From positions 868,001 through 932,000 of the forward strand of contig NZ_WAHS01000001.1 in NCBI RefSeq assembly GCF_015714715.1: a stretch of DNA of 64,000 nt, read 5' to 3'. The stretch comes from Aestuariivirga litoralis (GTDB lineage: Bacteria > Pseudomonadota > Alphaproteobacteria > Rhizobiales > Aestuariivirgaceae). Both the position numbers and the translations under genes were made by a program. How positions within the stretch are numbered: the first letter of the stretch is position 1; every line of letters starts with the position of its first letter. The notes under the pieces were generated by a model, which worked only from the letters and a program-made list of their open reading frames with translations, was not told the origin of the DNA and made no database searches. Below, in pieces: positions 17,577 through 25,510 of the stretch.

Positions 17577-18032
17577 CTACTTCTTCAATAATAGATCGCG
17601 GGCCTGATTGATCTTGGCTGCCAGATAGGTGCTTCCGCCGGCGTCGGGGTGATTTGCCCGTTGCAGCCGCTTAAAGGCGGCATTGATTTCATCAGGTGTT
17701 GCACCTGAGTCCAAACCTAAAACAGCATAGGCTTCCTTTCGGTCCATCGCGCCCTGATTTGCGGGCTGCTGGTTCGTACCACCGCGATTGGCGCTGAAGG
17801 CTGGCTTCTGCGCGAACAGGTTGCCCCAGCCCATCAATCCTGCGCCGATGCCCAATACCGGGACGCCCAACGCGAAGTTGCCGTGGAAAGAAAACAAGCC
17901 CCCAGCCGCTATTAACCCCGCCCCTAAAACGCGCGCGCCGAATTTGCGGGCGGCACGCGGGTCCATGCGCCCGGCCTGACGCAACACCCAGAGGCCGGTG
18001 AGAAGTGCCGCAATAATGATCAGGCTGGTCAT
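17577..18032 (-). CDS. Membrane-anchored J-domain protein, Tim14/Pam18-like architecture
   Basis: A 151-residue protein with hydrophobic N-terminal segments (LIIIAALLTGLWVL at 3-17, and a Gly-rich stretch at about 35-70). The short C-terminal J domain (about 96-151) holds the HPD motif at 128-130. The sequence NHPDAGGSTYLAAKINQARD closely follows the pattern of mitochondrial Tim14/Pam18, and the order of membrane anchor then terminal J domain is the same. It should stimulate a DnaK-type ATPase at the membrane, but the partner is unknown. The ATG overlaps the eipB stop (ATGA), so the two are coupled. A longer frame to 18071 runs into eipB. Confidence 0.85.
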   Translation of the reverse strand: MTSLIIIAALLTGLWVLRQAGRMDPRAARKFGARVLGAGLIAAGGLFSFHGNFALGVPVLGIGAGLMGWGNLFAQKPAFSANRGGTNQQPANQGAMDRKEAYAVLGLDSGATPDEINAAFKRLQRANHPDAGGSTYLAAKINQARDLLLKK

Positions 18033-18886
18033 TGGGCTTTGGTAGTCGAGTCTGGCGCTGGCGCATCGCAAGGCTGGGCTGCGATCGCTTCAAAATGCTT
18101 CAGTGTGCCCTTCATGCTGTAGGGGCCATAATCGAACAGCATCTCGGTGGTCACGCCATTTTCATACATGTTGAAGGTGGCCTGGAAATCCGGAATTTCT
18201 GCCTGGGGATTGTCCAACGGATAATAGCCCAGCTGGAACGTCCACGAGGCCATGGTCTGCAGCGCCTGGGCTTCCGGGTTGGCGAGGTCCGGCGCATAGG
18301 TGCCGGGCGCGCGCTTCTTGCCGATGAAGCTGACCACGCGGAATTGCTTGGCGCCATCCGACCCGTCATAGATCACCGAGACATCTCGGGTTTCACCGGC
18401 TTGTGCGGCGGCCAAAAGCTTTTGCTGGTGTGCGGTGGGGAAGAGAACGTCGCCGCCCAGTTTGAATTGCTGCTTCTTGGTCCCCTGCTGTTCAGCTTGA
18501 GCCTCACCGCCCGCGACGGTGCGGATCGCAGTGATCTTGGCGTCGTCGGTGACTTCCTTGTTCACCGACTGGGTCTGCGAGACTTGCAATTGCAGCCCGT
18601 CACCGGTTTCAAACACGCTGGATTTGGTGTCTACCGCGCGGACATTCTGGTCGGCATCGGTGTAGCGTGTGGTGTAATCGGAATCGACGGTGAAGCCGGC
18701 ACAGGCCGAGCCCGTCACCTCATAGGCGATCTTGCCGTCCAGCGGCTGGGACCCGGCGGCCTGGTCGATGCGCGCGGGCTCCAGCTCATAAAGTGCGCGA
18801 TAAGTGCCGAAATCCACAGCCATGCCGGGCGATGAAAGCAGTATTGCTGACACCGGGCAAATCAGACGCAGGTGAAGGTTTTTCAT
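18029..18886 (-). CDS. eipB: Cell envelope integrity protein EipB (DUF1849)
   Basis: A 285-residue periplasmic protein with a signal peptide (CPVSAILLSSPGMAVDF, cleavage near residue 23). The mature part starts with the DUF1849 motif YRALYELEPARID and has two cysteines (SACAGF and QPCDAP). In EipB these form a disulfide holding a beta-spiral fold. Typical strands are seen in FLIGKK-like SFIGKKRAPGTYAPD and SWTFQLGYYPLDNPQ. EipB is known in Brucella to support envelope integrity. It is divergent from ridA across 50 bases and coupled to the downstream J-domain gene. Confidence 0.85.
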   Translation of the reverse strand: MKNLHLRLICPVSAILLSSPGMAVDFGTYRALYELEPARIDQAAGSQPLDGKIAYEVTGSACAGFTVDSDYTTRYTDADQNVRAVDTKSSVFETGDGLQLQVSQTQSVNKEVTDDAKITAIRTVAGGEAQAEQQGTKKQQFKLGGDVLFPTAHQQKLLAAAQAGETRDVSVIYDGSDGAKQFRVVSFIGKKRAPGTYAPDLANPEAQALQTMASWTFQLGYYPLDNPQAEIPDFQATFNMYENGVTTEMLFDYGPYSMKGTLKHFEAIAAQPCDAPAPDSTTKAQ

Positions 18887-18936
18887 GACGCGAAACTATC
18901 CTATAGTGAAGGCAACACACAAGGTGAATGAACCCG

Positions 18937-19413
18937 ATGAGTCTGACGTCTAATCCTGTTGAAAATAAGCTTGCTGAACTTGGAATTGCACTTCCTGCCG
19001 CGGCAAAGCCGGTGGCCAATTATGTGCCTTGGGTGATTACCGGGAATCTGGTCTTTGTAGCCGGGCAGATTCCGGTGAAGGATGGCAAACCCGTGGCCGT
19101 GGGCCAGGCGGGTGCCGGTGTTACGCTGGAAAACGCCCAAGCGGCGGCGCGGCTTTGCGCGATCAACATTCTGGCTCAGGTGAAGGATGCCTGCGGTGGT
19201 GATCTTTCGAAGGTTGTTCGCATTGTGAAGCTGACGGGCTTTGTGAATTGCGGCCCGGCCTTCATTGATATTCCCAAGGTGATCAATGGCGCGTCTGATC
19301 TGATGGTCGAGGTGTTTGGCGACAAGGGCAAGCATGCGCGAGCTGCCGTGGGTGCGTCCTCCCTGCCGCTGGGCGTGCCGGTGGAAGTAGAAGCGGTGGT
19401 GGAAATCGCCTGA
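18937..19413 (+). CDS. RidA/YjgF family enamine/imine deaminase
   Basis: A 158-residue RidA-superfamily protein. The fold signature is present in WVITGNLVFVAGQIPVKDGK, in ARLCAINILAQVKDACGGDL and in the C-terminal ARAAVGASSLPLGVPVEVEA. The last element holds Ser/Gly in place of the catalytic Arg-Val pattern of canonical RidA, as in the longer YjgH-like branch, so deaminase activity is not certain. The ATG at 18937 has AAGGTGA about 9 bases upstream and is preferred to the ATG at 18928. Its stop overlaps the next start (TGATG), heading a four-gene cassette. Confidence 0.85.
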   Translation: MSLTSNPVENKLAELGIALPAAAKPVANYVPWVITGNLVFVAGQIPVKDGKPVAVGQAGAGVTLENAQAAARLCAINILAQVKDACGGDLSKVVRIVKLTGFVNCGPAFIDIPKVINGASDLMVEVFGDKGKHARAAVGASSLPLGVPVEVEAVVEIA

Positions 19414-20174
19414 TGCGTTTTACGCCGCAATTGCGGGCGCTGGACTGGCTGGTGGCGAAACCCATCGCCCATCGCGGATTTCACGATGAGAAGAATGGCC
19501 ACGTCGAGAATTGCGAAAGTTCATTCGCTGCCGCCGTCGCTCAGGGCTATTCCATCGAGTGCGACATTCAGCTGACCAAGGATGGCCAAGCCGTGGTGTT
19601 TCATGACGATGATATTGACAGGGTGATGCAGGGCCATGGCCGGGTGAAGGATTTCACCACGCGCGAACTGAAGGCCATGTCATTCAAACAGGGCAAGGAC
19701 CGGGTGCAAACTTTGGCCGAGCTCTTGGAACAAGTGGCCGGACGCACCACTTTGGTAATCGAGATCAAATCACTCTGGGATGATGACTTTACTTTGACTG
19801 ATCATGCTTTGAATGTGCTGGCCGATTATACGGGGCCGCATGCCCTGATGTCGTTCGACCCGGATCTCGTGGCGCGAGTCGCGGCCACGTCCTCGGGTAC
19901 CGTGCGCGGCATCACTGCCGACCGGGTGATTGATCCCTATTACGAACCCCTGCCCGTGGCAAAGCGCGTGGCGATGCGCGAGATGAGTCATTTGCCGCAG
20001 AGCCAGCCGCATTTCATTTCCTTCGATTACCGTCAATTGCCATTCCAGCCGATTACGGAATTTCAGGCAGCGGGTTTTCCGATCATTACCTGGACGATTG
20101 AGAATGATGCGCAAGCCAAACAGGCGCGGCGCTGGTGTGACCAGATCACCTTTGAGAATTTCGTTCCGGCATGA
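19413..20174 (+). CDS. Glycerophosphodiester phosphodiesterase family protein
   Basis: A 253-residue GDPD-family protein, cytosolic (no signal peptide). It hydrolyses glycerophosphodiesters to glycerol-3-phosphate and an alcohol. The active-site pattern is AHRGFHDEKNGHVENCESSF (His-Arg and the Glu-Asn motif), then SIECDIQLTKDGQAVVFHDD with the metal-binding E-x-D and the second His. The C-terminal strand SFDPDLVARVAA and the FPIITWTIEND motif complete the barrel. It overlaps ridA by 1 base and the FemAB-like gene by 4. Confidence 0.9.
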   Translation: MRFTPQLRALDWLVAKPIAHRGFHDEKNGHVENCESSFAAAVAQGYSIECDIQLTKDGQAVVFHDDDIDRVMQGHGRVKDFTTRELKAMSFKQGKDRVQTLAELLEQVAGRTTLVIEIKSLWDDDFTLTDHALNVLADYTGPHALMSFDPDLVARVAATSSGTVRGITADRVIDPYYEPLPVAKRVAMREMSHLPQSQPHFISFDYRQLPFQPITEFQAAGFPIITWTIENDAQAKQARRWCDQITFENFVPA

Positions 20175-21319
20175 CGCTGAAGCCGCGCATCCTGGGCTCG
20201 ATGGAGGAGATTTCTGCTGCCGCCTGGGACGGCTTGGCCAATCCGGACCCGGTAACATTCAACCCGTTTGTAAGCCACGCGTTCTTGTCGGCGCTGGAAG
20301 CTTCCGGTTCTGCCACGCGCAAATCGGGTTGGATGGCGTCGCACCTGCTGCTTGAGGATGATGGGCGGCTGGTTGCGGCAGCACCCTGCTATCTCAAATC
20401 GCATTCGATGGGCGAATATGTGTTTGACCAGGGGTGGGCCGATGCCTTCGAGCGCGCGGGCGGACATTATTATCCCAAGCTGCAAGTGGCGGTACCATTT
20501 TCACCAGTGACTGCGCCGAAGCTGCTGGCGCCCACTGCGGTGTTGCGTGACGCCTTGGCGGCGGCGCTTGTGCAGCTCTGCGCTGCGCAACAGGCGTCAT
20601 CGGTTCATGTGACCTTTGCGTTGGAAAATGATGCGGCGGCGCTGAGCGGCAAGGAATGGTTGCTGCGTAATGACATTCAGTTTCACTGGTTCAATGAGGG
20701 GTATGAGAATTTTGATGCGTTTCTCGCGGCGTTATCGTCATCCAAACGCAAGAATTTGCGCAAGGAGCGGCAGGCGGTGCACGACGCGGGCATCACCTTC
20801 GAGGCGCTGACGGGTGACGCGATCCAGCCTCAGCACTGGGATTATTTTTGGGAATTCTATATGGACACCGGCTCTCGCAAATGGGGCCAGCCCTATTTGA
20901 CGCGCAAGTTCTTCAAGCTCATTCACGCAAGCATGCGCCAGCATGTGCTGTTGATCATGGCCAAGCGCGGTGACGAGACTATTGCAGGCGCGTTGAACTT
21001 CATTGGCGGCGACACGCTTTATGGGCGCAACTGGGGCTGCACTGAGAATGTGCCCTTCCTGCATTTCGAGACCTGCTATTACCAAGCGATGGACTTTGCC
21101 ATGGCGCACAAGCTCCGGGTGGTTGAAGCGGGCGCGCAGGGTGACCACAAACTGGCGCGCGGTTATGTGCCGGTGAAGACTCAGAGCTTTCATCATCTCG
21201 CTCATCCCGGCCTTTCACGTGCCGTGGCGCAGTTTCTGGCGCAGGAGCGCGCCGCGATTGCGGAAGGCCAGGAGGCGCTTGCCGCCCATGCGCCCTTCCG
21301 CCACACTGAGCAGGAGTGA
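20171..21319 (+). CDS. FemAB-like/GNAT acyltransferase (DUF482, peptidogalycan biosynthesis family)
   Basis: A 382-residue protein of the PF04339 family, a GNAT-fold relative of FemAB transferases. Typical motifs are NPFVSHAFLSALEASGSA, the MGEYVFDQGWADAFERAGG block, SSKRKNLRKERQAV, and near the end GALNFIGGDTLYGRNWGC and FHLAHPGLS-like SFHHLAHPGLSRAVAQF. Members are often called peptidoglycan biosynthesis proteins but the substrate is not established. There is no signal peptide. It is coupled to the GDPD gene by ATGA and followed by the HIT gene after 7 bases. Confidence 0.85.
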   Translation: MTLKPRILGSMEEISAAAWDGLANPDPVTFNPFVSHAFLSALEASGSATRKSGWMASHLLLEDDGRLVAAAPCYLKSHSMGEYVFDQGWADAFERAGGHYYPKLQVAVPFSPVTAPKLLAPTAVLRDALAAALVQLCAAQQASSVHVTFALENDAAALSGKEWLLRNDIQFHWFNEGYENFDAFLAALSSSKRKNLRKERQAVHDAGITFEALTGDAIQPQHWDYFWEFYMDTGSRKWGQPYLTRKFFKLIHASMRQHVLLIMAKRGDETIAGALNFIGGDTLYGRNWGCTENVPFLHFETCYYQAMDFAMAHKLRVVEAGAQGDHKLARGYVPVKTQSFHHLAHPGLSRAVAQFLAQERAAIAEGQEALAAHAPFRHTEQE

Positions 21320-21326
21320 GGCTCAC

Positions 21327-21746
21327 ATGACTTATGACAGCAACAACATCTTCGCCAAGATCCTGCGGGGCGAAATTCCATCGCATAAGATTTACGAGGA
21401 CGAGCACACGCTGGCCTTCATGGATGTGATGCCGCAATGTGATGGGCATTGCCTGGTGATCCCCAAGGCGCCGTCACGCGGACTGCTGGATACAGACCCT
21501 GCCGTACTGGCGCTGGTGATGCCGGTGGTGCAGAAAGTGGCCAAGGCGGCCGTGGCGGCGATGGGTGCTGATGGTTTTCAGTTGCGCCAATACAATGAGG
21601 CCGCCGCCGGACAAACGGTGTTCCATCTGCATTTTCACATTTTCCCGATGAAGGAAGGGGTGCCCCTCAGAGGCCATGTCGGCAAGATGGCGGATCATGA
21701 AGTTTTGGCGGAACAGGCCAAAGCCATCAAGGTTCACCTCACCTAA
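21327..21746 (+). CDS. HIT family nucleotide-binding hydrolase
   Basis: A 139-residue histidine-triad protein of the HINT/Fhit-like class that hydrolyses nucleoside phosphoramidates or dinucleotides. It starts NNIFAKILRGEIPSHKIYED and has the triad motif VFHLHFHIFP near residue 100. The start at 21327 has AGGAG 9 bases upstream. An open frame continues further upstream inside the FemAB-like gene but is not conserved in character. It is the last gene of the ridA-GDPD-FemAB-HIT cassette, and its stop overlaps the convergent exporter gene stop by 4 bases. Confidence 0.92.
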   Translation: MTYDSNNIFAKILRGEIPSHKIYEDEHTLAFMDVMPQCDGHCLVIPKAPSRGLLDTDPAVLALVMPVVQKVAKAAVAAMGADGFQLRQYNEAAAGQTVFHLHFHIFPMKEGVPLRGHVGKMADHEVLAEQAKAIKVHLT

Positions 21747-22594
21747 CTGAGTTTTTTGCGCGCCCGTTGCTGGATGACCAAGGCTATTCCGGAAAGAATG
21801 CAAATTGATGCAAGCAGAAGGCGCAAGCTTGCGGCCTCGCCCAACAGAAACACCGCCCCAAATGCGGCGATGACAGGTACGCTCAATTGCAACGTCGCGG
21901 CCTGGGTGGCACGCAAATGCGGCAGGACGCCGTACCAGATGGCGTAACCGATGCCGGAGGTGATGGCGCCGGAAGCGATGGCATAAATCAGCCCCAACGC
22001 GTCGAAGTGGAATTGCATGAAAAACATCATGCTGAAGATCAAAGTCATCGGCAGTGTACGAATGAAATTGCCGGCAGTGACATTGGTAGGATCGCTTGCC
22101 CCCGCGCCGCGTAATGAATAGACGCCCCAGGCGATGCCTGCGAGGATCATCAGCGCGGCACTGGCAGGCGGCGGGGCCGTCAAACCCGGCAGAACCAAGC
22201 CGATGAGGCCGGCAACCGCCAAGACCACGCCCACCGTTTGAAGGGCCGTGAGACGTTCGCCGCGCGCCAGCCCTGCTCCGATCATGGTGATCTGTACCGC
22301 GCTGAACAGAAGCAGCGCGCCGGTTCCAGCGGTGAGGTTGATATAGGCCAGTGAGAAGCCTGCAGCATAGACAAAGAGGGCCGCTGCTGAGTGCCAATTG
22401 CCCAGTGAGGGGCGGACGCGTTTGCTGAAATGCAGGATCAGCCAGAGCGCAAGTGACGCTGAGAGCAGCCTGACGCTGGTGAAGGTGGCGGCATCAATGG
22501 TGGTTGCCTTCAGCGCCAAGCGGCATAGAAGCGAGTTTCCGGCGAATGCCAGAAGTGCCAGTGCGGTGCGGACGATGAGCGCGTTGCGGGACAT
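21743..22594 (-). CDS. EamA/DMT-type transporter
   Basis: A 283-residue drug/metabolite transporter superfamily protein with about ten predicted helices in two EamA repeats. The first repeat starts VRTALALLAFAGNSLLCRLAL and the second runs through LMILAGIAWGVYSLRGAGAS to the end. The motif LQTVGVVLAVAGLIGLVLPG and the late helix PVIAAFGAVFLLGEAASLRL are typical. The substrate is unknown. It is convergent with the HIT gene with overlapping stops. Confidence 0.85.
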   Translation of the reverse strand: MSRNALIVRTALALLAFAGNSLLCRLALKATTIDAATFTSVRLLSASLALWLILHFSKRVRPSLGNWHSAAALFVYAAGFSLAYINLTAGTGALLLFSAVQITMIGAGLARGERLTALQTVGVVLAVAGLIGLVLPGLTAPPPASAALMILAGIAWGVYSLRGAGASDPTNVTAGNFIRTLPMTLIFSMMFFMQFHFDALGLIYAIASGAITSGIGYAIWYGVLPHLRATQAATLQLSVPVIAAFGAVFLLGEAASLRLLLASICILSGIALVIQQRARKKLS

Positions 22595-22617
22595 GGCTGT
22601 GGTGTAACACGACTGCC

Positions 22618-22650
22618 CAAAAGAAAAAGGCCGCTCCGGAGAGCGGCCTT
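22618..22650 (-). terminator. Rho-independent terminator of clpA
   Basis: Perfect 10-bp stem AAGGCCGCTC (22627-22636) and GAGCGGCCTT (22641-22650) with a CGGA loop. On the minus strand it is followed by TTTTTCTTTT. It starts 2 bases after the clpA stop. Confidence 0.9.
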
Positions 22651-22652
22651 GA

Positions 22653-25043
22653 TTACTTCACCTTTGCAGGCTTCTTCGGCTTTTTGGGTGCCGCAGCCTT
22701 GGCGCGCGGCAGTGCCTTGCGCTCTGGCGGTTTCGGAAGAGACTTCTCCTCTTCCTCGCGCGAGAGATAGTCGAATGCCAGCTTGCCGTCATTCAGCAGC
22801 ACGCGCACCGTGCCACCGCCGGTCAGCTTGCCGAACAGGACCTCTTCCGCCAATGGCTTCTTGATCTCTTCCTGGATGACGCGGGCCAAGGGCCTTGCAC
22901 CCATCTGCTGGTCGTAGCCCTTGTCGGCGAGATAGTCGGCAGCCTCGGTCGAGAGATCGATATTCACCTGGCGTTCGGCCAGTTGGGCTTCCAGCTGCAG
23001 GACGAATTTCTCGACCACCTTGCGCACCACTTCCTTTGGCAAATGACTAAAGGAAACAATGGCATCCAGGCGGTTTCTGAATTCCGGGGTAAACAGGCGG
23101 GTGATGGCTTCCTGGTCGTCGCCTTCACGCACATTCTTGGTGAAGCCGAAGGCCGCGCGGGCCAGATCCTGAGCGCCAGCATTCGTCGTCATGATCAGGA
23201 TGACGTTGCGGAAATCGACCTGCTTGCCGTTATGGTCAGTCAGCTTGCCGTGATCCATCACCTGCAACAGGATGTTGAACAGGTCCGGATGGGCCTTTTC
23301 GATTTCATCAAGCAGCAGCACGCAATAGGGGTTCTGGTCCACGCCATCGGTCAACAGACCGCCCTGGTCGAAGCCCACATAGCCAGGAGGTGCGCCGATG
23401 AGGCGGCTCACCGTGTGGCGCTCCATATATTCCGACATGTCGAAGCGGATGAGCTTCACGCCCAGCACTTCGGCGAGACGCTTGGCCACTTCGGTTTTGC
23501 CGACGCCAGTGGGACCGGAGAACAGGTAATTGCCGATGGGCTTTTCTGGTTCGCGCAGGCCGGCACGCGCCAGCTTGATCGCCGCAGTGAGCTGCTCAAT
23601 GGCCTTGTCTTGGCCGAAGACGAGACGCTTCAACTCGGAGTCCAGATTCTTCAGCACGGCCTGATCGTCACGCGACACGGTTTTCGGTGGGATGCGGGCC
23701 ATGGTGGCGATGGTGGCTTCGATATCTTCGACGCCGATCAGCTTCTTGCGCTTGTCTTCCGGCACCAGCATTTGCGACGCACCGGTTTCGTCGATCACGT
23801 CGATCGCCTTGTCCGGCAGTTTGCGGTCGGCCATGTAGCGGGCGGAAAGCTGGACAGCACTTTCTACCGCTTCATCGGTGAACTTAACCTTGTGATAGTC
23901 CTCGTAATAGGGCTTCAGGCCCTTGAGGATGGCAATGCTATCGGGGATCGAAGGCTCATTGACGTCGATCTTCTGGAAGCGGCGCACCAGTGCGCGGTCC
24001 TTTTCGAAATGCTGGCGGTATTCCTTGTAGGTTGTGGAGCCGATGCAACGCAGCGTGCCGGCAGCCAAGGCCGGCTTCAGCAGGTTCGATGCATCCATGG
24101 AGCCGCCAGAAGTGGCCCCTGCCCCGATCACCGTGTGGATTTCATCGATAAAGAGAATGGCGCCGGGATTAGCCTCCACCTCCTTCATCACCGCCTTCAG
24201 GCGTTCTTCGAAATCACCGCGGTATCGAGTTCCCGCCAAAAGCGTGCCCATGTCGAGCTGGTAGATGGTGCAATCTTTCAGGACCGCGGGCACTTCGCCC
24301 TTGATGATCTTGCGGGCCAGGCCTTCGGCAATGGCTGTTTTGCCCACGCCCGGATCGCCCACGAACAACGGATTGTTCTTGGTGCGGCGGCAGAGGATCT
24401 GGATCGTGCGATTCACTTCCGAATGGCGGCCGATCAGCGGATCGATCTTGCCTTCAGCAGCCTTCTTGTTCAGGTCGGTGCAATAGGCTTCGAGTGCGGT
24501 TTCGCGCTGCTTGCCGCCCTTGCCGTTTGGGTCCTGCCGGTCGTCATTGTTATTCTCACGGTCTTCATCGGTGCCACGTACCGCACGGCTTTGCGACGCG
24601 CCTGCTTTTTTCGCGATACCATGAGAGATGTAGTTGACCGCGTCATAGCGCGTCATGTCCTGCTCCTGCAGGAAATAGGCTGCATGGCTTTCACGCTCGG
24701 CAAAGATGGCGACGAGCACATTGGCCCCTGTCACTTCATCGCGGCCCGAAGATTGCACGTGGATCACCGCGCGCTGGATGACGCGCTGGAACGATGCCGT
24801 GGGCTTTGCTTCCAGCACATTGTCTGTCACCAAGTTGGAGAGCTCATTGTCGATATAGTCTTCCAGGCTTTCGCGCAGCTCGGTCACATCCACGCTGCAG
24901 GCCTTCATCACCGCCAAGGCGTCTTCATCTTCGGTGAGAGACAACAACAGATGTTCCAGCGTGGCCAGTTCCTGGCGGCGCGCAGCGGCCAGCGAAAGGG
25001 CGCGGTGGAGGGCTTTTTCAAGACTGCGGGAGAAAGTGGGCAC
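22653..25043 (-). CDS. clpA: ATP-dependent Clp protease ATP-binding subunit ClpA
   Basis: AAA+ unfoldase that feeds substrates to ClpP; with ClpS it degrades N-end-rule proteins. The 796-residue protein has a double ClpN repeat at the N-terminus ([20 protein letters not shown]). The first AAA+ module has Walker [16 protein letters not shown] and Walker [16 protein letters not shown]. The second module has [15 protein letters not shown] and [16 protein letters not shown]. The C-terminus has a Lys/Ala/Pro-rich tail. There is no ClpB-type coiled-coil insertion, which together with the adjacent clpS supports ClpA. Confidence 0.97.
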   Translation of the reverse strand: MPTFSRSLEKALHRALSLAAARRQELATLEHLLLSLTEDEDALAVMKACSVDVTELRESLEDYIDNELSNLVTDNVLEAKPTASFQRVIQRAVIHVQSSGRDEVTGANVLVAIFAERESHAAYFLQEQDMTRYDAVNYISHGIAKKAGASQSRAVRGTDEDRENNNDDRQDPNGKGGKQRETALEAYCTDLNKKAAEGKIDPLIGRHSEVNRTIQILCRRTKNNPLFVGDPGVGKTAIAEGLARKIIKGEVPAVLKDCTIYQLDMGTLLAGTRYRGDFEERLKAVMKEVEANPGAILFIDEIHTVIGAGATSGGSMDASNLLKPALAAGTLRCIGSTTYKEYRQHFEKDRALVRRFQKIDVNEPSIPDSIAILKGLKPYYEDYHKVKFTDEAVESAVQLSARYMADRKLPDKAIDVIDETGASQMLVPEDKRKKLIGVEDIEATIATMARIPPKTVSRDDQAVLKNLDSELKRLVFGQDKAIEQLTAAIKLARAGLREPEKPIGNYLFSGPTGVGKTEVAKRLAEVLGVKLIRFDMSEYMERHTVSRLIGAPPGYVGFDQGGLLTDGVDQNPYCVLLLDEIEKAHPDLFNILLQVMDHGKLTDHNGKQVDFRNVILIMTTNAGAQDLARAAFGFTKNVREGDDQEAITRLFTPEFRNRLDAIVSFSHLPKEVVRKVVEKFVLQLEAQLAERQVNIDLSTEAADYLADKGYDQQMGARPLARVIQEEIKKPLAEEVLFGKLTGGGTVRVLLNDGKLAFDYLSREEEEKSLPKPPERKALPRAKAAAPKKPKKPAKVK

Positions 25044-25120
25044 GGGCGGGAGACCTTCGTTGTGAGATCACTATATAGGGAGCAAAGGCGGTTTGGACAG
25101 AGCGTCAAAACAGAATTAAT

Positions 25121-25447
25121 TTAGGCTGGTTCCATCGTACATTGCAGGGGGTGGCCGTCCTGCTTGGCCATGTCCATCACTTCGGAAAGCTTGGTTTCAG
25201 CCACCTCGAATGTATAGACACCGCACACGCCCACACCCTTGGTGTGAACGTGAAGCATGATTGTATAGGCATCTTCGCTGGTCTTGTTGAAAACGCTTTC
25301 AAGCACATGCACGACGAATTCCATCGGCGTGTAATCGTCATTCATCAGCAGCACCTTATAGAGCGAGGGCTTCTGGGTTTTGGTCTTGCTGCGGGTAATG
25401 ACTTGCGTGTCGCTATCACCACCGCGCCTGGAGGGAGATTTGGCCAT
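25121..25447 (-). CDS. clpS: ATP-dependent Clp protease adaptor ClpS
   Basis: A 108-residue adaptor that binds N-degron substrates and the ClpA N-domain. The flexible basic N-terminus is followed by the ClpS core: [20 protein letters not shown] (with the NDD-T substrate pocket residues), then [19 protein letters not shown]. It lies 77 bases upstream of clpA on the same strand, the standard arrangement. Confidence 0.96.
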   Translation of the reverse strand: MAKSPSRRGGDSDTQVITRSKTKTQKPSLYKVLLMNDDYTPMEFVVHVLESVFNKTSEDAYTIMLHVHTKGVGVCGVYTFEVAETKLSEVMDMAKQDGHPLQCTMEPA

Positions 25448-25510
25448 GATCCATAATATAGGGCTTTGCCCCGTGGGATCAAAGACCTCGTGCGCGTTTA
25501 ATATTAAGAG

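Noticed and set aside
22983-25124. 713-codon open frame antisense to clpA and beyond
   Set aside because: It mirrors the codon structure of clpA on the other strand, has no family motifs, and spans the clpA-clpS gap. GC-rich genes commonly give such shadows.
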